Origin: Polycladomyces zharkentensis | Lineage (GTDB): Bacteria; Bacillota; Bacilli; Thermoactinomycetales; JIR-001 | Length of the DNA: 64,000 nt | NCBI RefSeq assembly: GCF_016938855.1 | Contig: NZ_JAFHAP010000008.1 | Span: forward strand, 248,280-312,279 | Direction: 5' to 3' | Shown here: positions 34,741 through 44,077 of the stretch, piece after piece | How the letters are laid out: each line of letters opens with the position of its first letter | How positions within the stretch are numbered: the first letter of the stretch is position 1 | The notes under the pieces: model-generated | What the model was told of the DNA's origin: nothing | Seen by the model: the letters and a program-made list of their open reading frames with translations, nothing else | The model's database searches: none | Position numbers and translations under genes: made by a program

Positions 34741-36861
34741 TTATTCTTTCACCTTTAGCAGTCGAAGTCCATTCAAGGTTACAATCAATGTCGCTCCCAT
34801 ATCTGCAAAGATGGCCATCCAGAGAGTAAGCCATCCCGGAACAATCAACAGTAAAGCAATGGCTTTAATCGCCAAGGAAAAGGTAATGTTTTGCTTGATA
34901 ATTCTCAGGGCTTGACGACTTAAACGGATGGTAAACGGCAATTTTTTCAAATCGTCTGCCATGAGTGCAATATCCGCCGTTTCGAGCGCCGTATCCGTTC
35001 CAGCTCCGCCCATGGCAATCCCAACGGTCGAGGCCGCCAGAGCAGGCGCATCGTTGACCCCGTCACCGACCATCGCTACTTTGGAACCGTCTGAACGGAG
35101 TTGTTTGATAAACTCCAATTTGTCTTGAGGCAACAGTTCGGCTTGAACTTCTCCCACTCCTAATTGTTTGCCGATGGCTTCAGCAGTGGCTCGGTTATCC
35201 CCGGTCAACATAACTGTTTTCTTAATCCCCAGCTCATGTAACCGCTGAATCACTTCTTTACTGCTTTCTCTTACTTCATCCGCTACGGCAATGAGAGCCA
35301 GCATTTCGATCTCGGTTCCCAGTACCATCACAGTTTTTCCTTGTTTTTGGAGGTCAAGAATGGTTTTCTTTGTCTCGTCTGGAATGCCAGCTGGTAAGAG
35401 TTCTTCAAATAAACCAGGACTACCAATGTAGTATAGAACACCGTTTACCTTTGCTTGTACCCCTTTTCCTGTCAGAGAAGTGAAATCTTCAACCTCTTGG
35501 ATCGGAGCGGCCTCTTCCTCTGCTTTTCGCAGAATAGCTGAAGCCAAAGGATGCTGCGAGTTTTTCTCAATCGATACTGCAATACCCAAAAATTCTTTTT
35601 CTTTGTTGGGTACAAGTGAAATAAAGTCTGTTACCACAGGAACTCCGCGTGTTAAAGTGCCCGTTTTATCAAATGCAATGATGGAAAGGGCTCCGGCTTC
35701 CTCTAAGTGAATCCCGCCTTTGATCAGAACCCCATTTCGTGCGGCATTTCCGATGGCCGTCACAATGGATACTGGTGTTGAAACAACCAATGCGCACGGA
35801 CAACCAACGACCAAGAGAGCCAATCCGCGATAGATCCAATCGCCCCAATCCGCTTGGAAGAAGAGGGGCGGAACAACGGCAACCAAAAATCCGGCAACCA
35901 GAATGGCAGGGGTATAAATCTTCGCGAAACGATCGACAAAGGCTTGAGAAGGTGCTCGTTCCGCTTGAGCTTCTTCGACCAAATGGATGACCTTTGCAAT
36001 GGTCGTATCTTCCACCCGTTTCGTTACTTTAACTTCAAGCAATCCTTCTTCGTTTAAAGTACCTGCATACACTTCATCGCCGACGTTTTTTGCCACCGGG
36101 ATGGATTCCCCGGTAATCGGAGCTTGGTTAATCGAGGAACTTCCTTTGACCACCACTCCATCCATGGCCAGTTTTTGCCCTGGCTTAACGATCATAATGT
36201 CCCCGATCTGGATCTCATCGACCGGAACCATAATCTCTTCGTCTCCACGGCGAATCAGGGCCTGTTTGGGTGCAATATCCATGAGAGTGCGAATCGATTG
36301 ACGGGCTTTATCCATAGAGTAAGTCTCCAATGCCTCACTGATGGCAAAGAGAATGACTACGGTTGCGCCTTCTCCCCATTCACCTATGGTCGCTGCACCT
36401 AAGATCGCAATCGTCATCAGGGTGTACATATCAAATTGCAATCGAACGAGGTTAAGTAATCCTTTCCGGAATAATGCGTATCCGCCAATCAGCATGGAGA
36501 GCAGGTAAGAAACGACAGAAGGGATACTTTTCTCTCCATAAGACTCACCCATCAACCAACCGACTATGAGAAACACCAGAGAAACACCAACTTGAATGGT
36601 TTCTCTCCGCTTCCAAAACGGTTCTCTCTCCATACGTACTTCCTGGTTTTCGGGATAGATCTTTAGATTCTCAAATGCGCCAGCCTTCTCTAGATCTTGT
36701 ATGGAAGGATTCCCATATACGGTGATTTTAGAGGCTCCAAAGTTCACCTTGGCATCCCTTACACCCGGGAGTTTTTTCACATTCTCTTCAAACTGCGCTG
36801 CACAACTGGCACAGGTAAAACCTTGGACGCGATACACTTTTTTATCTTGCACTTGTTCCAT
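34741..36861 (-). CDS. cadA: Cadmium/zinc/lead P1B-type ATPase
   Basis: 706 residues. A heavy-metal-associated domain with [10 protein letters not shown] (CxxC, residues 17-20) is followed by eight membrane helices, the ion-channel motif [10 protein letters not shown], the phosphorylation site DKTGTLTRG and the hinge [12 protein letters not shown]. The CPC motif and a C-terminal metal-site lysine/asparagine pattern place it in the Cd/Zn/Pb exporters. It overlaps the upstream CadC-type repressor by 20 bases, so the two are co-translated and induced by the exported metal. Confidence 0.94.
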   Translation of the reverse strand: MEQVQDKKVYRVQGFTCASCAAQFEENVKKLPGVRDAKVNFGASKITVYGNPSIQDLEKAGAFENLKIYPENQEVRMEREPFWKRRETIQVGVSLVFLIVGWLMGESYGEKSIPSVVSYLLSMLIGGYALFRKGLLNLVRLQFDMYTLMTIAILGAATIGEWGEGATVVILFAISEALETYSMDKARQSIRTLMDIAPKQALIRRGDEEIMVPVDEIQIGDIMIVKPGQKLAMDGVVVKGSSSINQAPITGESIPVAKNVGDEVYAGTLNEEGLLEVKVTKRVEDTTIAKVIHLVEEAQAERAPSQAFVDRFAKIYTPAILVAGFLVAVVPPLFFQADWGDWIYRGLALLVVGCPCALVVSTPVSIVTAIGNAARNGVLIKGGIHLEEAGALSIIAFDKTGTLTRGVPVVTDFISLVPNKEKEFLGIAVSIEKNSQHPLASAILRKAEEEAAPIQEVEDFTSLTGKGVQAKVNGVLYYIGSPGLFEELLPAGIPDETKKTILDLQKQGKTVMVLGTEIEMLALIAVADEVRESSKEVIQRLHELGIKKTVMLTGDNRATAEAIGKQLGVGEVQAELLPQDKLEFIKQLRSDGSKVAMVGDGVNDAPALAASTVGIAMGGAGTDTALETADIALMADDLKKLPFTIRLSRQALRIIKQNITFSLAIKAIALLLIVPGWLTLWMAIFADMGATLIVTLNGLRLLKVKE

Positions 36862-37246
36862 TTGTGGTCAACTCCTTACTATGATCAAACGCCAATTGCA
36901 CAAGTTGTTTTACATGATCATCGTCTAGGGAATAAAAAACGAGCTTCCCTTCTTTCCGGTACTTTGCCAAGCCCATGTAACGAAGTAAACGCAAATGATG
37001 AGAAGCAGTTGCCAAAGAAGAGTTAATAATATTGGCTACGTCACAGACACAAAGCTCATCCTCTTGTACTAAGGCATAAGCAATTTTTAAACGAGTTGGA
37101 TCTGCGAGTGCTTTAAACAGTTGGGCTGTATCCATCGGTTCTACTTTTTCTAATGAAGTTTGAACTCGCTTGACCTTTTCCTCGTCGTAACAATATATTT
37201 CACAGCGTTCTTCACTCAATGAATCGCACCCCACTTTAATAATCAA
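36842..37246 (-). CDS. cadC: CadC/SmtB-type ArsR-family metal repressor
   Basis: 134 residues as drawn from TTG 37246; TTG 37219 is a possible shorter start. The N-terminal [11 protein letters not shown] and the CVCD in helix 3 ([11 protein letters not shown]) are the paired cysteines of CadC's cadmium/lead site. The winged helix reads [13 protein letters not shown]...[17 protein letters not shown]. The C-terminus overlaps cadA. Two operator dyads over its promoter support autoregulation. Confidence 0.9.
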   Translation of the reverse strand: MIIKVGCDSLSEERCEIYCYDEEKVKRVQTSLEKVEPMDTAQLFKALADPTRLKIAYALVQEDELCVCDVANIINSSLATASHHLRLLRYMGLAKYRKEGKLVFYSLDDDHVKQLVQLAFDHSKELTTNGTSAR

Positions 37247-37303
37247 ATTATTATTTGATTAAAGTATAAAACGGAATCATCACATGGTCAAATGATTATT
37301 TGA
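37240..37303 (-). promoter_or_regulatory. cadC promoter with two operator dyads
   Basis: On the minus strand TTGACC (37291-37286), 17 bases, TATACT (37268-37263). Two dyads of the form TCAAAT-N4-ATTTGA lie at 37288-37303, over the -35, and at 37240-37261, just after the start point. This is the 12-2-12-like site bound by CadC/SmtB repressors. Confidence 0.85.
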
Positions 37304-37350
37304 TTATGATGTTATTATGGGAGAATTACCGTGGAAATATACATACTTTT

Positions 37351-37421
37351 TCATCGCAGAAACTCCATTCTGCGATTTAATCGAGGGAGGTTCCGTCAGA
37401 GAACGCCGATCAAAGGGCAGA
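37351..37421 (+). repeat. 71-bp copy of the TnpI resolution-site region
   Basis: Nearly identical to 53778-53848, which lies directly upstream of tnpI. It contains GAAACTCC...GGAGGTTC inverted arms. It abuts a solo terminal repeat two bases further on, so an old resolution site and a transposon end have been brought together here. Confidence 0.85.
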
Positions 37422-37423
37422 AT

Positions 37424-37461
37424 GGGGTACCGCCAGCAATTTAAAAAAATCCTACGCTAAG
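37424..37461 (+). repeat. Solo Tn4430-type 38-bp inverted repeat
   Basis: Full-length copy from GGGGTACCGCCAGC to ACGCTAAG, identical to 48934-48971. No transposase follows it for 16 kb. Confidence 0.9.
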
Positions 37462-37974
37462 CAACCCAGTGGAGCGAAAAAATGTTGTTTTTCCACTTCA
37501 AACAAACTCCCCGTCGATATTTGTACATAAGCCTATAGATGTCTTGGTTCCATCAGTTGCGATTGTGCCCTTTTAACCTTGTGGCACTTCCAACCGTTTG
37601 AGGTCGAAGTCGTTCCCTGCGACCCTTCTCCGTGTCCCATCTGTTAGGATGGGGTGTTTGGGTATTATGGTCGCTCCGGGAATGTCGCGTTTGTCGTTCT
37701 CCGCTCTTTGCGGTTGGCACCTGGTAGGAGTTCCGCCGGTTCACTTCGCTGACTTGGCCCACTTATGCAGCCTATCTCACTTGCATCTTCTCCGTGGTAC
37801 TCACAGGCCTTTTACGTCATACTGTTGTCCCCCGGTTCTTTTAAGGAAAGGTAAGACTGCTTTACTCACGTACTCCAGTGAAACTACCATCCGACAGTAG
37901 AGGCATCCAAACCTCATGGACGACTGAAACTGTCACCAGGGGCTACGTGTAACTACAGTTATCCTAAGAAGGGT
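37462..37974. other. Transposon-derived non-coding region
   Basis: After the solo repeat come subterminal sequence like that at 48972 and then about 400 bases without a supported gene, ending in a partial repeat B (CTGTCACCAGGGGC near 37930). Frames here lack ribosome sites and homology; it reads as a deleted mobile element. Confidence 0.55.
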
Positions 37975-37994
37975 TTAGGTAGCATCTCCAATAA

Positions 37995-38026
37995 TAGTAA
38001 AATGACCCGAGATTGAACCCGAGTCA
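37995..38026 (-). terminator. Terminator after the SHOCT gene
   Basis: On the minus strand TGACTCG pairs with CGGGTCA (38026-38020 with 38009-38003) and is followed by TTTTACTATT. It lies inside the extended reading frame, which shows that the extension past 38031 is not real. Confidence 0.7.
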
Positions 38027-38030
38027 CACT

Positions 38031-38244
38031 TTATTTGTATTCTGGATCTTTTTTCTCTTTCATACTCTTCCGATGTAATTTCTCCCCGAGCAAACCGTTC
38101 TTTTAGGATTTTCATCGCTTTGTCGTTTGAGTCGTGTTTATTTTCGGTGAGCCACTTAACGAGCTCGTATACCAACAGACCGATAATTACCAGCCGGAGA
38201 ATACCTATAAGAAACATTATGCTGCCCATACCCATACCCATCAT
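38031..38244 (-). CDS. Small membrane protein with SHOCT domain (frame break near the end)
   Basis: A Met/Gly-rich N-terminus and one strong transmembrane helix (IMFLIGILRLVIIGLLVYEL) are followed by a SHOCT motif, AMKILKERFARGEITSEEYE. SHOCT proteins are short membrane or oligomerisation modules of unknown role, often next to metal and envelope stress genes. One extra base in the GAAAGAGAAAAAAG tract (about 38060) throws the end out of frame; without it the protein ends KKDPEYK at 38031. ATG 38244 or the following ATG is the start. Confidence 0.65.
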
Positions 38245-38348
38245 ACAATTTCACCTACCTGGATATGCCTTCCGTTTCATAGTTCGCTGTTTCGGTATCC
38301 TTTACTAGCGAGGGAACAAAGCCAAGGTCAACGAGGGAATTTTTCCAC

Positions 38349-38618
38349 TTAGCGACTTTTGATGAGCAATTCAATGGCCTCCTGCACCACTTTGCGTGAA
38401 TCGCCGCCGTGCGAAAGCTCTTCGATGATGCACTGTTCCATGTTCGTCGCCACAAGATAGGCGATGGCCTTGTCGAGGGCCGTGCGGGCGGCAGTCAGTT
38501 GAGTGACAACTTCCTTGCAGGTGGCCTCTTCCTCCATCATGCGCAGGACGCCGCGAATCTGCCCTTCCACACGTTTGAGCCGCATTTTCAGTTTGTCGTC
38601 GTACCGGATCGTCGGCAC
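38349..38618 (-). CDS. cstR: CsoR-family repressor, CstR (persulfide sensor) type
   Basis: 89 residues, all-helical CsoR/RcnR fold (RLKRVEGQIRGVLRMMEEE). Both conserved cysteines are present, in EEATCKEV and NMEQCIIEEL, but the histidine that copper-sensing CsoR has between them is replaced. That is the arrangement of CstR, in which persulfides cross-link the two Cys and release DNA. GTG 38618 follows AAAGGAGGTGA. It is the last gene of a sulfur operon, and three ATACC-N6-GGTAT sites in the window are its likely operators. Confidence 0.88.
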   Translation of the reverse strand: MPTIRYDDKLKMRLKRVEGQIRGVLRMMEEEATCKEVVTQLTAARTALDKAIAYLVATNMEQCIIEELSHGGDSRKVVQEAIELLIKSR

Positions 38619-38662
38619 GGTGGGTCACCTCCTTTGGCCATACACCGGTCTTTCTGAACAGA

Positions 38663-39136
38663 TCAGATGAACAAGTTCAACTTGGCATCGTAAGCTTCGC
38701 CCAAGTATGCCGCTACACCGCCGAAGTCGATGCCGTCGATCAGTTCCTCGGGCTGGATACCCAAAACGTCCATGGACATGGTGCAAGCAACCAATTTGAC
38801 CCCCTGTTCCCGCGCCATCTCAATCAGTTGGGCCAGGGTGGACACGTTTTTGCGCCGCATCGCCCATTTCATCATCTTCCCACCAAGGCCGCCCATGTTC
38901 ATTTTGGAAAGCCCCAATTTTTCCGGACCCTTCGGCATCATGGCACCGAACAGTTTTTCCATCCAGTGTTTTTTTCTGACTTTTACGTTCTCTTTGCGTA
39001 AGATGTTCAAGCCCCAAAACGTGAAGAACATCGTCACCTCACTGCCCATGGCCGCAGCCCCGTTGGCGATAATGAAGCTGGCCATCGCTTTGTCCAAATC
39101 GCCGCTGAACACGATAATGGTTGTTTTGTCAGCCAT
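38663..39136 (-). CDS. DsrE/DrsE-like sulfur carrier protein
   Basis: 157 residues from ATG 39136 (GGGAGG upstream; the longer frame lacks a site). The DsrE fold starts TTIIVFSGDLDKAMASFIIA, contains the MFFTFWGLNILRK strand-helix and ends VKLVACTMSMDVLG, whose cysteine near residue 120 is the likely sulfur carrier. The family moves persulfide sulfur between rhodanese, TusA and downstream oxidases. Same operon as the persulfide dioxygenase. Confidence 0.87.
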   Translation of the reverse strand: MADKTTIIVFSGDLDKAMASFIIANGAAAMGSEVTMFFTFWGLNILRKENVKVRKKHWMEKLFGAMMPKGPEKLGLSKMNMGGLGGKMMKWAMRRKNVSTLAQLIEMAREQGVKLVACTMSMDVLGIQPEELIDGIDFGGVAAYLGEAYDAKLNLFI

Positions 39137-39201
39137 GTTTTCTCCCTCCCATTTCATGTTGTCAAAATCAGGATTGTTTCTTTGTTCTAAACCGTTGGCG
39201 C

Positions 39202-39587
39202 TTATGCGTTTGCGGATACTTGCCGAAGTACCTCAACCAGCTCTTCCTCCACTTCACGCGCAACAAACGCTACACCTTCACCAAACGGCTCCGCAAAATT
39301 TGTTGGCCGAATCATACCGACGACTGTCTGGCCGTTTCGTTCATACGCGCCCAGTTTGCACGGCAAGAGGTATATGACGTCCGGGTTTTCCGTCAAGACT
39401 CTTGCTGCCACGGAGGGTTTGCACACCTCCCATATGACAAATTGCCCGCTTACCGGGTGCCCTTTTTTCTCCAACGTTTCAGTTCCCATAGCACGCCGAA
39501 TCCGCGTTGCTTCAACGCGTTTTGAAGACGATCACGCACCTCTTCAAAAGACAACGATGTCGTCACACTTACCACAAAGCGATCCAT
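39202..39587 (-). pseudogene. DUF302 protein, frame-broken
   Basis: From ATG 39587 the frame gives SLSFEEVRDRLQNALKQRGF and then GVLWEL; the neighbouring frame continues ETLEKKGHPVSGQFVIWEVC through VIYLLPCKLGAYE and FVAREVEEELVEVL to the stop at 39202. Restoring one G in CTGAA gives a normal 128-residue DUF302 protein. This family is common in sulfur-oxidation clusters, function unknown. Confidence 0.8.
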
Positions 39588-39691
39588 CGTGCTCTAACCT
39601 CCTTTTTGCATCATGGCATTAAGGGAGGAGAGGAGCGCGTCGCTCCGGTCCCCCCTCCCGATCAGATTTGATAAACCCTTTACGTCGCCAT

Positions 39692-39916
39692 TCAACCTTT
39701 TTTGATGCGGAAGTGATATTCGCCGTTCTTCTCTTCCACCGAAAGGACCTCGTGCCCGGCCTGTTTCGCCCAGGCCTGTACGTCGTTGACCGATCCCTTG
39801 TCGGTGGCAATCAATTCCAGTTTTTGGCCTTTTTGCAGAGAGTCGATCCCTTTCTTCGCCTTCACAATCGGCATGGGGCATGAAAGCCCACGTGCGTCGA
39901 TCACCAAATCGGCCAT
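39692..39916 (-). CDS. tusA: TusA-family sulfurtransferase
   Basis: 74 residues with the defining CPxP motif in DARGLSCPMPIVKAKKGI; Cys13 carries the sulfur. The ferredoxin-like fold continues ELIATDKGSVNDVQAWAKQAGHE. ATG 39916 follows AGGAGG. In this operon it would accept sulfur from the rhodaneses and pass it to a DsrE protein. Confidence 0.92.
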   Translation of the reverse strand: MADLVIDARGLSCPMPIVKAKKGIDSLQKGQKLELIATDKGSVNDVQAWAKQAGHEVLSVEEKNGEYHFRIKKG

Positions 39917-39975
39917 GGATACATCCTCCTTTCTGCGAACTTCACTCGAGCCGCTTCGACGAAACAGCAGCGGCT

Positions 39976-41133
39976 TCAGACGTTTGGTGTGCTGTGATGA
40001 ACGGCGCAGCGGTTGGGACCGAGTTCCAACTCGTTGGCCTCATCCGCTGTAACCTCTTTGAGGCCGCGGTTGATATCCACAATCGTCTCAAAGTTCGGCG
40101 GCTTTTCGCTTTGCGCCGAAGCGGCCACAGTTTCGGTAAAGGCTTCACGATCCTGCGTGCGCATAATCTCGTTGCTGCGGCGAATGTCGCCCAGGGGTGC
40201 TCCGACGATGCCGCGTTCGTTGATCTCCTGCACGTCGGCGTAGTGAGCGGGCAGCACGTAAACGTCGTCGGACAGGTTGGCGATCGTCGTGAAAACGGTG
40301 TCGTACAGCATCTGTGCCCATTCTTTTGCCTTGCCGCCCAGATCGGGGCGACCCAAGCCGCCGACGAAGATCGTGTCACCGGAGAGGAGGTGCTTCTTGT
40401 TCACCAGGAGCGACGTCGACCCCGGCGTGTGCCCCGGCGTCGGGATGGCCAGCACCTCGACGATCACCTTGCCCATTCGGATTTGCGAATGGTTTTCCAG
40501 CGGCTCAAAGGAGACCGTTCCGTCCTGCACGTCGCTCGACGGCAGGTAGTAGGTCGCCCCCGTCCGCTTGGCCAATTCGGGGCCGCCGGAAATGTGGTCG
40601 GCGTGCACATGCGTGTCGGCGATGTGCCGGATCACGGCCCCTTCCTTTTGGACAAGCTCCAAATATACGTCGATGTGGCGACTGGGATCGACGATAAGCG
40701 CTTCCCCTTCGGAAATGAGCACGTAAGACAAGCACCCTTTGGCCAACCGGTTGACCTGATACAACTTCAGGTTCTCGTCGAAGGCCACTAGCTCGGGTTG
40801 ATAGAACTGGCTCCACGCCAGCATGCCGCCTTCCAGGGAGACGGCGTTGTACCCCCGCTTGCGGAGTTGTTCGGCCACAAACTCCGACGCGCCGCCCTTG
40901 GCACAGACGACGACGATGTCCTTGACATCGTTCGGGATGGACTCCCAAATGGATTCGTCTTCTTCGACGAAGGCAAAATACGGCACATTGATCGAAGCGA
41001 CGTGTTTTCCTTCGATTTTCCAGTTCGCGTACTCGTCCTCATTGCGAACATCCAAGATGAATATGGGTTTGCCGGAGGCAATCTTCTCATGCAATTCCTT
41101 TGTCGTAATAACAGGGATGTTGCTCACAGCCAT
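39976..41133 (-). CDS. Rhodanese-persulfide dioxygenase fusion
   Basis: 385 residues. The first 105 form a rhodanese domain with active-site VVVCAKGGAS; the rest is a metallo-beta-lactamase fold with DTHVHADHISGG (HxHxDH iron site), IPTPGHTPGSTSLL and SGDTIFVGGLGRPDLGG, the ETHE1/persulfide dioxygenase type. It oxidises protein or glutathione persulfide to sulfite, and the rhodanese part transfers sulfane sulfur. CstB of Staphylococcus carries the same domains in the opposite order. ATG 41133 follows AGGAGG. Confidence 0.92.
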   Translation of the reverse strand: MAVSNIPVITTKELHEKIASGKPIFILDVRNEDEYANWKIEGKHVASINVPYFAFVEEDESIWESIPNDVKDIVVVCAKGGASEFVAEQLRKRGYNAVSLEGGMLAWSQFYQPELVAFDENLKLYQVNRLAKGCLSYVLISEGEALIVDPSRHIDVYLELVQKEGAVIRHIADTHVHADHISGGPELAKRTGATYYLPSSDVQDGTVSFEPLENHSQIRMGKVIVEVLAIPTPGHTPGSTSLLVNKKHLLSGDTIFVGGLGRPDLGGKAKEWAQMLYDTVFTTIANLSDDVYVLPAHYADVQEINERGIVGAPLGDIRRSNEIMRTQDREAFTETVAASAQSEKPPNFETIVDINRGLKEVTADEANELELGPNRCAVHHSTPNV

Positions 41134-41151
41134 TCCTCCTTTGCACGCAAT

Positions 41152-41556
41152 TTAGAAGTTCAGTGTCACGTCGGCATCAAAGGCGAAATCGAGAAATGTC
41201 GCCGCACCGCCAATATCCACACCGTCGATGAAGTGAGAGCGGTCCAGCCCCATGACGTCGATCGTCATTTGGCAGGCGATCAGTTTGACGCCGGATTCCT
41301 TGGCCATGTCGAGCAGCTCGGCCACTGACGGTACACCGGCCTTGGAGAAGTTTTCTTTAAGATGTTCCTTACCGGGACCCAGTTGCAACATCGAGGCCGC
41401 ATCCTTGTGAATAATCTCCAACCCGTCGAATGTGAAGAACACGGCCACTTCAGCATCGAGTGCTGCCGCCGCCGTGGCGATGTTCAGCACTTTGTAGGCT
41501 GTCTCCAGTCCTCCCGACGACGCGATGATGGCCACACGTTTTTTCTTATCGGCCAT
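41152..41556 (-). CDS. DsrE-family protein
   Basis: 134 residues from ATG 41556, nine bases after GGGAGG. Begins KKRVAIIASSGGLETAYKVL, with VAVFFTFDGLEIIHK and VKLIACQMTIDVMGL, the latter cysteine being the likely sulfur site. It resembles the DsrE protein at 38663 but lacks its central Lys-rich insertion. It sits between the TusA-rhodanese fusion and the dioxygenase. Confidence 0.88.
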   Translation of the reverse strand: MADKKKRVAIIASSGGLETAYKVLNIATAAAALDAEVAVFFTFDGLEIIHKDAASMLQLGPGKEHLKENFSKAGVPSVAELLDMAKESGVKLIACQMTIDVMGLDRSHFIDGVDIGGAATFLDFAFDADVTLNF

Positions 41557-41604
41557 GATTTTCATCCTCCCTCATGATTCATTTGTCAGTCATCGATCCT
41601 GTCA

Positions 41605-42180
41605 TTACACGCTGTTTTCCATGGGACCTTCCCACTTTGTCATCCCCGGGATCACGTTTTTGACATGAGCAAACCCTTTTTCGTCCAGCAGCTGGCACGC
41701 GAGATCGCTGCGGCTGCCTGTGCGGCAGATGACATAATACGTTTTGTTCGGATCCAGCACGGACAGTTTTTCTTCCAGTTCTCCCAGGGGAATGTTAACG
41801 GCCCCGGGAATGTGGCCAAAGGCGTATTCGGCAGGTTCGCGCACATCGAGGACCTTCACGTCCTCACCCGCGGCAAGCTTCTGTGCGAGCTCTTCGTTGG
41901 AGACGGTGTGCGGAAACCGCGTTTCCGGTTTTTCCTCTGCCGCCGTAGCCCGGCGGATATAGTGATGGAATTTCCCGTTTTCCTCCTTCACACCAAGGTA
42001 ATGATGGCCAACCCGTTGGGCCCATCCTTTGAGATCGGCGAGAGATCCTCGATCGGTGGCCACCACCTCCAACACCTGGCCCGGGGCAATTTCATCAATC
42101 GCCTTTTTGGTCCGGACCACTGGCATCGGGCAGGACAGCCCCTCGCAATTGACGGTCTTGTCGACGCGAATATTCATCAC
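41605..42180 (-). CDS. TusA-rhodanese fusion (CstA-like)
   Basis: 191 residues. TusA domain first (NCEGLSCPMPVVRTKKAI, CPxP), then a linker and a rhodanese domain with VLDVREPAEYAFGHIPG and active-site ICRTGSRSDLA. CstA of Staphylococcus has the same kind of multidomain sulfurtransferase layout. The start overlaps the end of the upstream rhodanese by four bases. It gives the operon a one-protein relay from persulfide to TusA. Confidence 0.9.
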   Translation of the reverse strand: MMNIRVDKTVNCEGLSCPMPVVRTKKAIDEIAPGQVLEVVATDRGSLADLKGWAQRVGHHYLGVKEENGKFHHYIRRATAAEEKPETRFPHTVSNEELAQKLAAGEDVKVLDVREPAEYAFGHIPGAVNIPLGELEEKLSVLDPNKTYYVICRTGSRSDLACQLLDEKGFAHVKNVIPGMTKWEGPMENSV

Positions 42181-42491
42181 TCCGATCCTCCTTTTCCGTC
42201 AGTCTCATTCCACGCCAACATGCCACCCCGCATGTTGCGAACACGGAACCCACGTTCCGCCAGATAGGCGCACGCTTTGGCGCTGCGATTGCCGCTGCGG
42301 CAGACGACGATCCACTCACGATTGGGATCAAGCTCTCCCAGACGCAAGGGCAATTCGTCCAGCGGAATGTGTATCGCGCCGGGAATATGTCCTTTGGTCC
42401 ATTCTTCTGCTTTCCGCACGTCAAGCACACCAATTCGATCTTTTTTGCGCGCCAGTATCGTTCTTGTTTCCCGCGGCGTAACCTCGGGCAC
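42177..42491 (-). CDS. Single-domain rhodanese
   Basis: 104 residues with VLDVRKAEEWTKGHIPG and the active-site loop VVCRSGNRSAKA; the cysteine forms the enzyme persulfide. First gene of the sulfur operon. GTG 42491 is the only usual start codon, but the GGAGGTG ribosome site is about 20 bases upstream, so an unusual start (for example ATT) eight to ten bases after it is possible. Confidence 0.88.
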   Translation of the reverse strand: MPEVTPRETRTILARKKDRIGVLDVRKAEEWTKGHIPGAIHIPLDELPLRLGELDPNREWIVVCRSGNRSAKACAYLAERGFRVRNMRGGMLAWNETDGKGGSE

Positions 42492-42534
42492 AGGAATGGT
42501 TACGTCGGTGTTTCACCTCCGTTTTATTTTACCT

Positions 42535-42591
42535 ATACCCCTATGGGTATCATCTAGATCATAGTATGGGAAACTCAAATCGATTTGTCAA
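42535..42591 (-). promoter_or_regulatory. CstR-type operator and promoter of the sulfur operon
   Basis: On the minus strand TTGACA (42591-42586), 17 bases, CATACT (42568-42563). The palindrome ATACCCCTATGGGTAT (42535-42550) lies just downstream of the start point and fits ATACC-N6-GGTAT. Confidence 0.85.
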
Positions 42592-42736
42592 GGGGTTCTT
42601 GGCGGATTCATCCGCACTTGATTTGTAGCTTGAACCAACGCATTCCGAAATATTCCAGGAAAGTGATGGGAAGCTCAATTCCATACTAAGAAAAAGATAT
42701 GTGCAGCACCGTTATTCGGATAGGAGGTTTCCGACG

Positions 42737-44077
42737 ATGATGCGACGTGTATGGTGTCGCCTCTTGGTTTTGGTCGTGGTAACCGCTTTTGCAGTCCCTT
42801 CGGCGGCTGCACAAAAGACTGACGGCTGGGCCATCGACGTGGTGCAACTAGGCGATACCCTTTCCGTCATCGCCAAGCGCCACGGCACGACGTGGAAACG
42901 CCTTGCGCAACTAAACGGGCTTTCTCGCCCCCATTTGACCCCCGGTCAAGCGTTGATTGTGCCGCGTTCGTCGCTACCCGTGCGTTCCGGCGACACACTG
43001 TGGGAACTGGCCATGCGGCACGGCATGGCCGTTAGCCCGCTGGGTCACGCAAACGACCTGCGCGCCGAGCACTCCCTTGTTAGCGGAGAGCGCATCCGCA
43101 TTCCGCAACCGGCACGATCGCCAATCGATGCGGGGCTGTTTTTTGTGCCCTCGGGCAACGATGCGAAAGACCGCGCCTTGCTCGCCCGCTACCGCTCGAT
43201 GGTCCGTCGCGTGGGGCTTTTTGATGTGCGTATCAACGCAAATGGTTCGTTGCAGGTGCGTTCCTTCGGCCCTGCCACCACCCTATTGCGTAAGCAGGGC
43301 CAATGGCCCTATCCTGTGGTAACCAATTTGACGAACAAAGGATTTGACGATGAGCACATCCGGCACATCCTTTCCGATCCGGCCAGACGGCGCACCCTCG
43401 TCGACAGTATTTGGCACTTACTCAAGGCGAACGGCTTTCCGGGGGTCATGCTGGACATTGAAGGGCTAAAGCCGAAAGACCGTGTGCTGTACACGCAGTT
43501 CCTCCGCGACCTCAGCGCGAAGCTGCGTCGCTCCGGGATGGAAATCGCCGTTTCTGTGCCTCCCAAACAGAGGGCCGACATGCCCACTCACGCCGGCGCG
43601 TACGACTACCGTGCTATTGGGAAATACGCCAACCGCGTGTTTGTGATGGCCTACGACTGGTATATTCCCCCCTTCACCGGCCCCGGGCCTGTCGCTCCGT
43701 ACCCGCAAGTAATGGCCACGATGGCGTATGCGTCCAAGGTTATTTCGCTCAAAAAGCTCTATTTGGGTATCCCCATGTACGGGTACGACTGGAACCTGGC
43801 GACCGGAAAAGGACGGGCGCTCTCCCAGCAGAAAGCACTTGAACAGGCGATCGATCACGGGGCGACGATTCGGTTCGATCACCGTTCGCGTACGCCGTAT
43901 TACCAATACGCCGTAAACGGGCAGAAGCACGTAGTGTGGTTTGAGGATGCGCGGAGCCTGGCATCCAAATTTGCCCTTGTGAAACGGTATAAATGGGCGG
44001 GAATGGGCGGTTGGCAGATGAACCTGTTTTTCCCGCAGGGCGAAACGCTGTTTTGGTTAGTCTTCCGGCCGTTGTAG
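42737..44077 (+). CDS. LysM-GH18 glycosidase (SleL/YaaH-like)
   Basis: 446 residues from ATG 42737, with AGGAGG upstream. A signal peptide (VWCRLLVLVVVTAFAVPSAA) is followed by two LysM motifs (VQLGDTLSVIAKRHGTTWKR, then PVRSGDTLWELAMRHGMAV) and a GH18 barrel with the catalytic strand FPGVMLDIEGL. Related enzymes act on cortex fragments during spore germination as N-acetylglucosaminidases. The DxxDxE motif is shortened to LDIEG as in SleL. The gene is more GC-rich than its surroundings. Its end overlaps the convergent methyltransferase by 21 bases. Confidence 0.88.
   Translation: MMRRVWCRLLVLVVVTAFAVPSAAAQKTDGWAIDVVQLGDTLSVIAKRHGTTWKRLAQLNGLSRPHLTPGQALIVPRSSLPVRSGDTLWELAMRHGMAVSPLGHANDLRAEHSLVSGERIRIPQPARSPIDAGLFFVPSGNDAKDRALLARYRSMVRRVGLFDVRINANGSLQVRSFGPATTLLRKQGQWPYPVVTNLTNKGFDDEHIRHILSDPARRRTLVDSIWHLLKANGFPGVMLDIEGLKPKDRVLYTQFLRDLSAKLRRSGMEIAVSVPPKQRADMPTHAGAYDYRAIGKYANRVFVMAYDWYIPPFTGPGPVAPYPQVMATMAYASKVISLKKLYLGIPMYGYDWNLATGKGRALSQQKALEQAIDHGATIRFDHRSRTPYYQYAVNGQKHVVWFEDARSLASKFALVKRYKWAGMGGWQMNLFFPQGETLFWLVFRPL

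Noticed and set aside
37553..37762. Minus-strand frame rich in Arg/Asn
   Set aside because: Low-complexity composition, no ribosome site, lies in transposon-derived non-coding sequence.
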